The notes under the pieces are model-generated. The model did not search any database. It had not been told where the DNA came from and saw only the letters and a program-made list of their open reading frames with translations. 64,000 nt of DNA from Thamnidium elegans (taxonomy: Eukaryota > Mucoromycota > Mucoromycetes > Mucorales > Mucoraceae). A program made the position numbers and the translations under genes. The DNA lies in contig JAIXMG010000007.1 of NCBI GenBank assembly GCA_025201345.1, positions 310,001 through 374,000 on the forward strand. Reading direction: 5' to 3'. Every line of letters begins with the position of its first letter. Position 1 is the stretch's first letter. Positions 38,503-50,300 of this stretch are shown here, one piece after another.

Positions 38503-39037
38503 TTACATTTTACTCATAGCATCCATAGCCATTTCATAAGCAAAGAATGTGGCAGCATTAGCAGGGAAAGCTCTGACAAGAGTAGGACCGATACCGTTAA
38601 TAAAGGCTTTAGGACCAGCAGCCTTGTATAAAGTCTTTACGACTTCACCATATGACTTGTAACGAAGATCGTTTTGGTAGTTACTCTTAATGACATCTTG
38701 AGGATAAGCAGGAACCCAAGCGGCGAAACCGGATAAACCACCAGCCATCAATAAATCAAAAGTAGTTAATTGGCCATCAGACTTGGTAGCTTGGATTAGA
38801 CGCTTAATTCCCTCATAACCAACTACAGAAAAATTTGTTAGTCATGTGCATGTACATTTATAAAAAGTGTATTTTTTTTTCTTACCAAAATAAGCAAAGT
38901 AACTAGGTGTATCTCTCAACAATGTAATTCCCATACCACGATAGATACCCTTAAACCCTTGAGCGCGAACAGTACGAAGACCGCAATCAATAACACCCTT
39001 ATACTACAAAAAAAAAAAAAATGAGTACTTACACTAT

Positions 39038-39075
<38 letters not shown>

Positions 39076-39837
39076 TACAGCAGGCTCAAGCTTACCGTTG
39101 GCAGCAATAATACCTTTAGGATCTTGAGTTTGTAACTTGACCTTCAAAAGTTCAATAGGACAATTCAAAAAAGCCATCACGGAACCGGCCATTGAACCAG
39201 CAATACCAATTTCAACTAAGGATATTATATTAGCTTTTTATCCCCCCCCCCCTTTTTTTAATTTTATTTACCAATGGATAAAACCTTCTTTTCATCTCCG
39301 TTTTGTAACAAACGTCTAGAATGTCCGTTCGCCATAAACATGACAGCATTACTAATAATACCATATAAATTAAAATTTTCTTTTTCTTTTTTTTTTCTTT
39401 TTTTTTTTTTTTTTTTTTTTTTACCAAAAACCAATACCAGCTAAAGGTGACATAACACCACGATAAAGTCCTTTAGCCTGTCATTTTTTTTTTTTTAAAA
39501 AAAAAAGTTTAAGGAACATAAATTAAAACTTTATTCTTTATAAAATTAACACTTACACCTTCTTCCTTAATTAATTTACGAACACAGTCCATAGCACTAC
39601 TATAAATAGGAGGCGAAGGTTGTGTTTGTAAACGAACTTTGATAGTATCGGCGGGATGACCTGAAAAAAAAAGGTAAGATTTCCCGAGCGAAATGTCTTT
39701 TTTGGAATGTCAAACTATTTTCGTTAAAAAAAAAACTTACCAACAACAACTTGAGCCCAACCACCAATAGTACCAGCAATTAAATCTTGAGCAAGCTTTG
39801 GAATAGCAGGCTTCTTCTCTTGAGTTACAGCAGCCAT
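38503..39837 (-). CDS. mitochondrial carrier (SLC25) of the carnitine/basic amino acid group, 7 exons, 302 aa
   Basis: Exons on the minus strand: 39837-39741, 39660-39557, 39477-39425, 39351-39272, 39215-39079, 39003-38886 and 38822-38503 (909 nt), all phases consistent. Three tandem carrier repeats, each with the PX[D/E]XX[K/R] signature: [27 protein letters not shown] and [11 protein letters not shown]. The end, [15 protein letters not shown], resembles the carnitine/acylcarnitine and ornithine carrier branch (SLC25A20/A15/A29/A45-48). Located in the inner mitochondrial membrane; the exact substrate cannot be read from sequence alone. It is the gene with the second most introns in the window, several of them containing long T(n)A(n) tracts. 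Confidence 0.9.
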
Positions 39838-40152
39838 AGGTGTTGGTGAGAAAAGTTCGGGAGAGAGGGGGGAAAGAAAGAACAGTTACGACTAGTGTGG
39901 TAAAATTATTATAAAAAAAAAGATAAGATGGAAAGTGACTGTTAATACATTGTGTTTACTTGGATCAAAAAACTTCCTCCAAAAAAGAAAAAAAAGTAAT
40001 AGATGATGATAAAGAACCTGTGCACGGCCTTTTTTTCTTTAGAGTCAATTATACGTTGAGTAAATAAATAGCACAAGTAAGGGAGTTTTTTTTATTTATT
40101 TATAAAGAAAAAAGTTTTGTCATAAAAGAGTGAGGAATTTTTTTTTAATGTT
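39838..40152. other. spacer between carrier and methyltransferase genes
   Basis: 315 bp of AT-rich DNA; probably the carrier promoter together with the methyltransferase 3' end. Nothing else recognised. Confidence 0.4.
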
Positions 40153-41385
40153 TTAGTTTAAAGGTTTACGTGCAACAGAACGAACAATGGTAATATGACC
40201 GTGAGATCTTATCATATCGTCCATATGGTTGTTCAAAAATTGAGGCCAATCTTCGTATTTAACATCCAATAAAGGAGAAAGGTAAGGGCCCATAGATGTA
40301 CACGATTGAGACCAAATCCATCTCCATCTTTTTGCCCTTCCGGTATCAGGTCCTAAAAAAAATGAAACTTATTGAGTATACATGTATACTGTATAGTTTA
40401 TTACTATAATGTTTTACCACAATCAATAGCGTCTTCTACTGTAACGATATGTTCCATTCCAGCTTCAACCACCCATTCTTTTAGCTTGTGACCTGCTAAA
40501 GGCTCTTGGTGATGATACTCCATTAACTTGACAACTACGAAAATTTAAAAAGTTATTTTTTTTTTTTTTTTTTTTTAAAAAAAAGAAGCTTATATTACCA
40601 GCTCTGAAAACTTTTTTACAATCTTCACTACCAGTTTCCTATTTTATACAAAAGAGATATTAGTATTTCTTTTGTATACAATAAGTATGCATACTCTAGG
40701 TTCATATTCAAAGAAGCCAACGCACCCACCGGGCTTCAAAAGACGATGAATTTCTTTTAATGCAACTGGCCACTCATCTTTTCTTAAGGAATTAACAAAG
40801 ACACGAAGCTGAATATACTCAAAACTATTATCAGGAAAATGCAATCCTTCAAGTACGTTACCCAATGAAAACGAAACATTAGGTAATTTGAAATTAATGT
40901 TCACCATGGCGGCAATATCAATACCAACAAAGTTAGATTTGGGGTAATCTTGTGCCATATCCATCAAAAAAGTACCAGGGCCACATCCAATATCAAGACA
41001 ATTAACTCCTTTTTCAAATGAGATGTAGTCTTCTACTTGGGGTAAAAAATTTCTATGTTTTTATAAGTATAATGTGATAATTATTCGTTTATATTAATAG
41101 TATACCCTTTAAATACTTCTTTGGCGGCAAAATGGGACTGCATTAGAAGGAAAAAATGTTATATTTAATTCCTAGTATGTATATAGGTTACTCCAACGTA
41201 AATCAACTTACACCAGTTAATCGCAATTGCTCTTCTTCATCTCTTGGCATCCAATAGGCAGAGCTATCAACATTATGGTACGTTCTTCCAGAATGAGTAG
41301 GACCTTCTTCAGAAATGAAATCCTCTTGAAAGGTCGCTTCTTCTTCTTCAGAAGTAAATGTTCGAAGTACGTCGTTAGTTTTCAT
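40153..41385 (-). CDS. SAM-dependent methyltransferase, 6 exons, 306 aa
   Basis: Exons on the minus strand: 41385-41212, 41137-41106, 41052-40695, 40638-40599, 40534-40418 and 40352-40153 (921 nt), phases consistent. Class I methyltransferase fold: motif I LDIGCGPGTFLMDMA, then VGIDIA, FSLGNVLEGLHFPDNSFEYI (post-motif and motif II) and RLLKPGGCVGFFEYEPR (motif III). The N-terminus has YWMPRDEEEQLRLTG before the fold, a layout common in an expanded fungal family related to Trans-aconitate/LaeA-like methyltransferases. The substrate is unknown. Two exons are very short (32 and 40 nt). Confidence 0.88.
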
Positions 41386-42215
41386 AAGAACTGGAGGAAA
41401 GCAATATTTTTTTTATAAAAGAAAAAGAAAGGAAAAAAAGAAAAAAAGAAAACAGATATTAAATGGCTTAAATGAAAATATTAAAGTTAAAGTATACAAA
41501 AATCATAACTGTTCCTATTTTCTTCTGTTTCGTTTAGACTCCGTCCTCGTCTTCCCTTTTGTATATTGTTCTTTTTATTAACATCGAATAAAATGGAATA
41601 GGTAAGCGGCATGAATAAAATGCGCGTAAATAACTCTCTTTCTTTTTTTTTTTTTAAAAAAAAAGGTAACTACTATACTCACACTGTGAGAGAGTCGTGT
41701 ATTTAAAGTGTAAATGCTTCCTGTGTAACAGCATGATTTCTTTTTTTTCTAAATTATAATCTTTACATGCACTTAGGTAATGTTTTTTTTTTCACTGGTA
41801 ACAATTATATGTATAAGAAAGAAAGAAAGAAAAAAACAGATTGAGATGTTCGAGACAGATTAAAAAAAGAAAAGAAAAAAAGAGAGGGTTGCACTAGAGA
41901 TGAAATTCATATTTGTTAAAAACGCATCAATTATGTTAATTTGATTACGCATTCTTTTTCTATTTAGATAAGAAAGTATAAAATAAAATAAAAAAAAGCT
42001 TATTTACGGGCTTTACATAACCATTTTTTAATCTTTCTTAACAGAAAATTTAATGCAATCCCGAGCAGTAATCAACACCAATTAATTGACTTTGTTTTTT
42101 TAGGTAGCACATTGCAAGACAGTTCTATTACAAGAGAGCCTAGAATACAAAAAAAAAAAATATTTCATCCATAAATTTCTTTCCACGTTCTTTTGTACAA
42201 AATGAAATATGCACT

Positions 42216-42256
<41 letters not shown>

Positions 42257-43115
42257 AGAGAAAGGGGATGTTTTTTTTCGGCCCGTAAGTTATATGTAAT
42301 ATATTAGATAAGAATTTAACCAAAAAGTATGAAACTTTAGTCTTTTCTCCCTTTTTCTTTCATAATCAATTTTTTTTTAAAGCAGAAATGTACGGAGTTC
42401 CAAGATGGACCCTTTCTCTCGAAGACTATGTTGAGAAGGTATTTTCGTTGATACTGTTATTCGTAACGACGGAAGATGATCATAAAAAGTCGGATAGATT
42501 TTTTTTTGACAGGTGATGTTAGAAATTATAGTACAATAGGGGGGAAGGCTGACAGAGGAGGAAAATGAGAGATTTTCAGAGTAACTTATTAGCCAAAAGG
42601 GAGAGCGTGTGTGTGATTGCATAAGGAGAAAGAGAGAAAGAGAGAAAGAGAAAGAGAGAGAGATGTACCGGTAAAAAATTAAACATGACTTGTAAAAAAG
42701 AAAAAGGGAGCGTCGTTAAAATGAACACCATAGCTTATTATAATGATTGATTATATGCTTGTATCGAAAACATGCATATATAAAAGGGGCTTTATCGATG
42801 TGACGTACGTACTTGGTTAGGGAGGGGGAAAGTGTATCAATAAAATCCCATTTTTTTATATTTAAAAAAGTACTATATACAAGAATGTTATCACGTTTTC
42901 CAACTTGTCAAGCAACAAAACAAATAATAGGCACATCCTTTTACAACACAGAGTGTTGCACAAACAGCTGAGTGGATATCAATAATTTCCTTTTTTATTT
43001 TCTGCCAGGGTTACCGTTTTTTTTTTTTTTTTTTTTTTTATTAAAATGGAAAATTTGAATTTACTTTTTTTTCCCCTTCTTTTTCTTGTTTTTTTTTGTT
43101 AGAGTACTTGTAAAA
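41386..43115. other. gene-free intergenic region
   Basis: 1.7 kb with no supported gene: A/T runs (41641-41665, 42221-42254), a GA-rich purine tract (42624-42663) and T tracts (43017-43039). It presumably holds the promoters of the methyltransferase and elongase genes, which diverge. Confidence 0.5.
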
Positions 43116-44205
43116 ATGTCAATTGAATTCAGTATTGATAGGCCTTTTGGTATTTCGTTATTCGAGTACTTTGATAAAGCCTATACATCCTTGGTTGGTC
43201 AATCCGCCACTGACTTTACTTTTGTGCAAGGTTATACCCCACTTTCCACCTTGCCTGAAGGTAAAAAAAAATCACTATATTTTGATCCCACATACAAAAC
43301 CAGAAAAATTAATTCTTATATACAGTCATGGTTGGATGTATTACTTATTTTACTATTATTTTTGGTGGACGCGCTTTAATGAACAACAATAAACCATTAC
43401 CTTGCAAATTTTTCTTTCAAATCCATAATGTACTTTTGACTCTCGTCTCTGGTGCCTTATTAGCGTTATTATTCGAGCAATTGTTCCCTCAATTATATCG
43501 TCATGGATTTTATTACGCTATTTGTTCTGAAGATGCTTGGACTTCCAAGTTAGAATTGATCTATTATTTGAATTATTTGGTAAAGTGGTGGGAGTTGGTT
43601 GATACTGGATTTTTAGTAATTAAGAAGAAGAAGCTTGGTAGGCTAAGCGGGTGGACAGAAAAAAAAAAAGAGTTATTTTAGAGGGGGGAGGTAACTGATG
43701 GATTTTTTTTTTAAAAAAATGTAGAATTCTTGCACTACTTCCATCATAGTATGACAATGGCTTTATGTTATACACAATTAGTTGGTAAAACCACTGTGGT
43801 AGGTTATATATATATAAATGAGCGGAGGAGAGAATATTATTTTAACTAATAACTGTTTTGAAGTCCTGGGTCCCTATTATCCTCAACTTGACAGTCCATG
43901 TATTTATGTACTATTACTACTTCCGTACAGCTACAGGAGCCAAGATTTGGTGGAAAAAGTACTTGACCAGTTTGCAAATCACCCAATTTGTGATCGATCT
44001 CGTTATTATTTACACTGTTACATGGTCCTACTTTGCTTTTACATACTACCCATTTTTACCCAACTTTGGTACATGTGCTGGAACTGAAAGTGCAGCAGCT
44101 TTTGGGTGTGCAATTTTAACATCCTACTTGGTCTTATTTATTAACTTTTATAGAATGACTTATAATCAAAAGAAGCAGCAATCCAAAAAAGAATTAGAGA
44201 AATAA
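43116..44205 (+). CDS. fatty acid elongase (ELO family), 4 exons, 290 aa
   Basis: 3-ketoacyl-CoA synthase of the ER membrane, lengthening fatty acids. Exons 43116-43260, 43326-43637, 43725-43798 and 43864-44205 (873 nt), consistent phases. The family signature HxxHH is present as FLHYFHHSMTM in exon 3. It is preceded by KWWELVDTGFLVIKKK and followed by VHVFMYYYYFRTATGAKIWWKKY and LTSLQITQFVIDL, all conserved in ELO proteins. Several hydrophobic segments fit the multi-pass topology. The Lys-rich C-terminus (QQSKKELEK) resembles an ER-retention tail. Substrate length cannot be told. Its stop codon is only 9 bp from that of the convergent POF1-like gene. Confidence 0.95.
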
Positions 44206-44214
44206 AATATTTAT

Positions 44215-44931
44215 TTATACACTGTACAAGTTCTCGTCCTGAATAAATTGTAAAATGTTTGGATCCAACATACTTTTTAGTTTATCTTGGTCTTTTGTTT
44301 GACGAACGAGTGTACTAGAAATAAAACCAAGGTCTGCATCCAGTTGGATCCTTTCAATCGGTTGATGTATTTGATTCCAAAACGTTTGATCGGCCTCACC
44401 ACGATCAGCGCAGATAATATAACATGATTGGAAGAAAGACGCCAAGGCTTCTTGGACAGGTATTGGGGTATAATATTTGGGATCGAAAAGTCGAGTGATG
44501 GTATCATAACCCAATATAAAGTGAAGTTCCACAGGCCTTTCAAACCACGCTTGTATCGCTTTCGCCTTATCCACAAATTTACCGTGGGTTGTGAATCCAA
44601 CAGCAACAGGGTGGTCAAACGAATGAGACATTAGCTCCATCATTTGGGCTCTTTGTAAAGCACTTGCACCTGTCAATTCTTTATCGACATTGTTCATGGA
44701 GAAGAGGAGTAAAGAAGCGTCGAAATAGTTAGCAGGTTTACTGGCTAAGGCCTTTGTAAGTAAGTTGGCATGGGCTTTGGTTGGTGGGTTAAAGGACGAG
44801 TCCAAGATGAGTAAACGATGAGGTCTATAAGTTTCCCAAGTACTAAAAGTAGTGAAAAATTCCTGATCTTTATTTTTTTTCAAGACATTATAAATGCTCT
44901 CTTTACGCGAATGTACTTTTTGAACCCACAT
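44215..44931 (-). CDS. POF1: POF1-like nicotinamide-nucleotide adenylyltransferase family protein, 238 aa
   Basis: Single-exon gene on the minus strand. Nucleotidyltransferase alpha/beta phosphodiesterase fold: DSSFNPPTKAHANLL corresponds to the GxFxPxxxxH nucleotide-binding signature, and GFISSTLVRQ to the ISSTxxR motif of NMN adenylyltransferases. Between them are HFILGYDTITRLFDPKYY and ICADRGE. This variant (SFNPP..AH, G.DT..R.F..KYY) is that of the yeast Pof1 group rather than of Nma1/Nma2. Family knowledge suggests NMN adenylyltransferase activity in NAD salvage; substrate here is inferred. Start chosen at 44931 (MWVQKVHSRK), the first ATG after the A/T tract. Convergent with the elongase gene. 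Confidence 0.82.
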   Translation of the reverse strand: MWVQKVHSRKESIYNVLKKNKDQEFFTTFSTWETYRPHRLLILDSSFNPPTKAHANLLTKALASKPANYFDASLLLFSMNNVDKELTGASALQRAQMMELMSHSFDHPVAVGFTTHGKFVDKAKAIQAWFERPVELHFILGYDTITRLFDPKYYTPIPVQEALASFFQSCYIICADRGEADQTFWNQIHQPIERIQLDADLGFISSTLVRQTKDQDKLKSMLDPNILQFIQDENLYSV

Positions 44932-45073
44932 TTTTTTTTTAAAGAAAAAAAAAAGAGAGACACTTTTTTTTTAAAAAAAATATATACACACATTTGTGGA
45001 TTATATAATTATAAATAGTAGTTTTATTCTAAAAAAATCGAGTTAAAAAAAAAGGGTGGGTGGGGGGGGGATA

Positions 45074-48000
45074 TTAACGCATATCACGTAAATGAACATC
45101 TTGTACACCATTTAATTGATGTTGTGAATTGGTATCACTGCTAATACTTCCACGGCTTTGTCTTTCGTTAAACATGTGGGAGAACCCGTTTTGGTTATCA
45201 CCATTGGTAGCAGGAGCAGCAGCATAAGGATTTAACTTTTCAGTGGATTGAAAGAAAGGGTTTGCAGCACCAGCACCAAGACTGTTAGGGGTTTGTTGAT
45301 TCACGTATGGGTCGTTCAAGTTGTTCTTGGGGGGACCACCGGCAGCATTATCAAGAGATCTGAAGACCTCGTCATCAACATAGTAGGCCTTGAACAATAA
45401 TTCCAAGATTTGCATACGTTCTTCGACACGAGATACACGCTGAGCTTCAGTTTCTTGACCCAAGTTTTGGAACTCGTTGACACTGAAACGATGATGCACA
45501 GGATGCACTAACGGAATACCACTGTCGGCAGTCTTGAACTTGGCCTTTAAGCCTTCGAGCAAAGATTGCTTACGGCTACCGGTAGACCAACGATGGACAA
45601 CACCCCAAGGAGATCTGGGACGGTAACCGAACAACCAAGCTTGAGCAGCGATCAACAAACCAAAGATACCACCGACGAAACCCAAGGCGTTGACCAAAGT
45701 GTACATCTTGACCTCACGGGCCTCCAAGATGGCAAAGCTGGAAGGGAAAACAGCAATAGAGCCAAGATCGATATGACCTGCGGTGTAGGTTGGGTTAGGA
45801 GCTTCGGATCTGAAATTGGATTCGATTTCGGGTGTGGAGTTGGTGACGGGCAAGAAACCAACATAGTTCCAGCCGACGGGTTGCAAGTATCTGTGGTTGA
45901 CAATATCGTAACTGAGGGCACTGTAGGTGAATGGCTCAATCGTGAAAACGTTGGTGGCTTGAAGATCGTTACGCTCAGCGTTTTGCCAGTTCAAGACGTT
46001 AGCTTCAGACAAGTAGTTGCTGATATCGTCACCGAGAGGATATATCTTGGCGTTGGGGTCCATTTTCTTGGGGTAGACAGAGACGTGGACACGACCAAAG
46101 GTAGTAGCTTGGTCACCAAACATGGTGAACAGCAAACGAGAACCGTTGTTGGCACCTGAAGTAGAGGTCAATTGGAAAGATTCAGGAGAACGGAACAAGA
46201 AACAGTTGACAGGACCCAAGTTATCAGAGAAGGTAGGTTGGAAAATGGACATGTTGAGGGGTTGGACGAATTGAGTACAGGAGTAACCGTTATCTGTTTG
46301 ACAAGCAACACCAGGAGCACCCAAGTCACCGTTGGTGGGATTGGCACTTTGAGCAGGGAAACCGTCATAGCAGAAACGAACATCAGGCACTTCAACACTA
46401 GCAGCGGGGTATTCAATTCTTTGTACGACGTTGGGACTATCAATAGCTTGACGAATCACAAAATAAAGGAACATGACAAAGAAGAACAAAAAGAATACTT
46501 GAGAGACAATACGACCTGTCTCGGCCCACACAGGTTCACCAGTACGGGGCTTCCAGATATCGTTGTGAATACGAACAACTAACCAACGGATATAAGATTG
46601 GAATTTCCAAAGTAAGAATAAGATGATGACCAATAAAACAACACCGGCAATGGTAACACCAACAATAAGTCCAGTTGATACCGACCCATCACCACTAGAC
46701 TCTGATTCGGCGAAAGATTGTAACCAAGCGCTTGAAGAAATATCAAAAGTGTTGATATCGTTATAATAAGAATTAGATGAAGAACCTACATATATATATA
46801 TATGTATATAAAAGGGGGATTTGAGTTAGATTATATATATATATTATATAGGAGGTATATATAAATATTTACCAAATGCAACGGTAAGATGTTTATCGTC
46901 TAAAATACCACCTACAGCGAAAGAACGACGAGATGGAGGAATACCACGAATAACAGGAATAGTCCAACTCCAAGTCTTTGTATCAAGAATAGCGATTGTA
47001 TTCAAGTATTGTCTTGTTCTTTGACCTGATCCATTATCACCTAAATTAAAATAAAAAATAAATTAATAAATAAAGCTATATATATTCTTGTATATTCATT
47101 ATGTTACATACCACCAAAAATAATAATTCTATCATCAGAAGCTATACAAAAAAAAAAAAAAAAATTAAATCAGAACTGAGTCTTAAAATAAAAAATAAAC
47201 ATTAAAATGTAACTTACTAACTACAGCAGTATGATCAGAACCTGGAGAGACCATACGCTCACCAGTTGAAGAAACGTTTCTAGCAGCCCACTGATTAGAA
47301 GCAGGATCATAGACCCAAACTTGTTCCGAGCTAGCTAAAGAACGTTCAGCACCAGCGATCACACCACCAATAACAACAAGTTGACCGTTACTGTTGTACA
47401 AAATAAATAAGTAAAAATAAAATAATAAAATAAAGTCGTGTTCCATTACCTTAAAATAGAAGTGGTATGGCCATATCTACCATATGGTGTAGACTGTAAT
47501 GCAGTTGGTACGAAATTAGCATCATATGCATGTAACGTATTAAAGACAGTATTTGTTTTACTAATAGCACCACCAAATACATAAGTTCTTTGATTCTTTG
47601 CATCATAAGTAGCAGTAAAGAATTCTCTGTTATAAACAAAATTAGCAGGAGGAGGATTTCCAACTGAATCATTTTGGTTTTGAGCATGAGCAGTCCAAGT
47701 GTTTGAGTCCAAGTTGAAAAAATAGATTTGAAGAGGAAGTCCACGGCCCGCAGTAGATTCAGACATACCACCCATCAAGACCATATTTTTGTTATCAGCA
47801 GTGAAAAAAGATTGACTGTAAACTGTACCATTAGGAGGAGAAATTTGTTCAACCCGTTGCCAGTTATAAGAAGTAGTAGTTTGAGTAAGTTGATAGAGAT
47901 CATTTGTATGACCTGTAGTTGAATTTTCGCCACCAAAAAGGTATAAAGAATCATTTCTTTGTGCTGAAGCCATACCACCCTTAAATGGTAAATTGTTCAT

Positions 48001-48078
48001 AAAGGTAGGCACATAAAAGTAGGCTTGAGCTGATTGAATCAGTACAATTGTACTTAATAACAGTGAAATTAACTTCAT
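45074..48078 (-). CDS. kelch-repeat membrane protein, 5 exons, 903 aa
   Basis: Exons 48078-47450, 47390-47218, 47141-47112, 47040-46873 and 46785-45074 on the minus strand (2712 nt), phases consistent. The order is: signal peptide (MKLISLLLSTIVLIQSAQA); a kelch beta-propeller of about 330 residues (SLYLFGGENS, NMVLMGGMSE, RTYVFGGAIS, LVVIGGVIAG, IIIFGGDNGS); then a membrane helix (GLIVGVTIAGVVLLVIILFL). A second half of about 500 residues has two more hydrophobic segments (VSQVFFLFFFVMFLYFVI and ALGFVGGIFGLLIAAQAWLF) around a soluble domain with paired cysteines, and a disordered tail. The kelch half likely faces outside the cell. I do not recognise the second half; it appears to be a fungal-specific module. 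Confidence 0.85.
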
Positions 48079-49604
48079 TGTTGATTTTTAATTTAATTTA
48101 TTATTTCGAGCTTTTTTTTTTTCGTGTTTTTCGTATTTATGGTTTTTTTGGTTGAAATATATAAGGGTATTTTATACAAAAAAAAAAAAAAAAAAAATGT
48201 TTAAAAAAAAATATATATATGTAAAGAAAAGTAAAAAGAAAAAGAAAGAAAAAGAAAAAAAAGATAATAAATATATAAAAGAAGGGGTCGGGGGGGACGT
48301 AAAAGGGGGAGCTCTGGGTACCCAATACTTTTTCTATTAACTAGTATTTTTGGGCACAAAAAAAAAGAGAGAGAGAGAGAAAGAATAAAGGAGGTACAAA
48401 GGGTGGAGATCGAATAAAAAGGCAATATACACTATCAAAAAAATAGGCCCAGAACTAATTCTATTAATACACAAAAAACGCTTCTTTTTTAAACACCTTT
48501 TTTTTTCTTCTTATTTACTATTTGTTTCTGCTGTCAAAAATGTATATTTATATAACATTTGGTGCCTAAATTTGAATAATAATAATAATACACATATAAA
48601 AAAAAAAAAAAATTAATTAAATAGATTCAAATGCAGTGACCAATAGTTAGTTTCAATTATTTAGGCGCAGATCACTTGAATAAAAAAAAGCTCGTGAAAA
48701 ACTTTTGGGATTTTTAGTGCTAAAATAGAATATAAATATATACTTTAATGTGTGTGTGTGTGTGTGCATCGTACTACTTTATTATATATAAATGTATTAT
48801 GGTGATCACCACCTTCTTTTCGTATACGCTCTCTCACTTACCTTCAATTTGCATTTTACATTGTCAACTGTTTAAATGTTTGTAGCACTCTTGAACAAAA
48901 AAAAAAAAAAAGTAGGTTCTACAAAATATATTCTACTTTTATTAAAATTCGACGAGCATTTTTTTTATTGAGCCCGTAACTATAGAAACAACTTACTCTC
49001 CTCGTATATTTTTCATTTGTCACGGACCAAAAAAAAAAAGAGCCTCTGTTATCTTAATATAGCAGATAATACTCCTATTCATAAGAAACCTAATGACAAT
49101 ATTTGATAGCTCATAGTTTCTATCATTTGTTATCATTAATCTCTATTGTAGTATTTTTTTTTTTTTTTACTATAGTGCCTACTTATAGATCACTACAACT
49201 CCTTATTTTGACTCTAGCCACGTAACCCTCACTTTATAACAAGTAGATTCTACAAACTTATTTTTATTTATTTTTCGGGACACTTTTGGAAATAGAATTT
49301 AGTTGCGATTAAATGACAAAAATTTTTTTTTATTTTTTTTTTTGTACGATTAACATTTTGGAATTAAAACTTTTAAAAAAAAATCAACATGGACTACATT
49401 AGCTATATACTTCCAAGCGACTACTTTAACCGCGGCCAAGACAAATGTCTTTTAGAAGAACGCTACAACTACTTATATTAGCAAATCGTGTGTGTATATT
49501 TCAGTCGTACAAATATTTATATAAATTATTTTTGACCTAGATTTTTATTCATTTAAATTGTGCAACTTTATTTTTGAAAGAAAAAAAAAAGGAACTATGT
49601 ACAT
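48079..49604. other. gene-free intergenic region
   Basis: 1.5 kb with no supported gene; A/T-rich, with (GT)n at 48751-48766 and poly-A tracts (48178-48197, 48898-48912). Upstream region of the kelch gene and 3' side of the small Gln/Met-repeat gene. Confidence 0.5.
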
Positions 49605-50003
49605 TTACTTGTATGAAGTATTATTATTATTATCGACCTGATCATGACCAGTGATTTTGCTAGCCAACTTTTCCAACATGTTTTCTACTTTATCAGCAAG
49701 AGATTCTTCATGTGCAGGTTCTTGGTTGTAGTTAGTATCTTGTGTATAAGTACTTTGTGTGGTTTGACCCATATCCTGTCCACCAAGAGGAGTCTGACCG
49801 TTATCTTGGCCCATCGTTTGCTGACCCATCGTTTGTTGACCCATCGCTTGTTGGCCCATATTTTGTTGGCCCATATTTTGTTGACCACCATTATCTTGTG
49901 GAATAAAGTTTTGGTTAGCCATATCTTGACTGTATGCTTGAGTATTCTCAGGTTGAGCATTAACTCCTTGTGCAACGCTACGAGTATTATAAGGATTGGG
50001 CAT
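49605..50003 (-). CDS. small Gln/Met/Gly-repeat protein with amphipathic C-terminus, 132 aa
   Basis: Single exon on the minus strand. Starts MPNPYNTRSVAQGVNAQPEN. The middle (residues about 42-66) is a tandem repeat of the five-residue unit MGQQ-x (NMGQQ, NMGQQ, AMGQQ, TMGQQ, TMGQD), seen in the DNA as 15-bp repeats at about 49808-49880. The C-terminus, SLADKVENMLEKLASKITG, could form an amphipathic helix. No family recognised. The composition suggests an abundant soluble, disordered protein of hydrophilin/stress type, but that is only an impression. Divergent from THO1 (297 bp between starts). Confidence 0.65.
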   Translation of the reverse strand: MPNPYNTRSVAQGVNAQPENTQAYSQDMANQNFIPQDNGGQQNMGQQNMGQQAMGQQTMGQQTMGQDNGQTPLGGQDMGQTTQSTYTQDTNYNQEPAHEESLADKVENMLEKLASKITGHDQVDNNNNTSYK

Positions 50004-50300
50004 TTTAAAATAGAAACTATAAAGAATATTCTTATGTTGTTAATTATCTATTATGTATTTATATACTTTTTATTTTTTATAAATCATGCTAAACCCTTGA
50101 ATGTTTCTCCTCTCACCTTTTTTTTTTTTTTTTTTTTTTTGGTTTTGTTTGTTACGTATTTCTTTTGCATTTGAAACAAAAACCCAAATCATTTTCCCAT
50201 CTTTTTGCGTGACTTGTTTTGATCTCTTCTTTGGCCCTTTAGAACGCGTTCTTTCCCTTCTTTTTTTTTTTCTTTCTCCCTGTAAAATAAAAATTCAACA

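Noticed and set aside
45566..46582. Long plus-strand frames opposite the kelch membrane gene
   Set aside because: Antisense shadows of a codon-biased exon; no start context, no recognisable domains.
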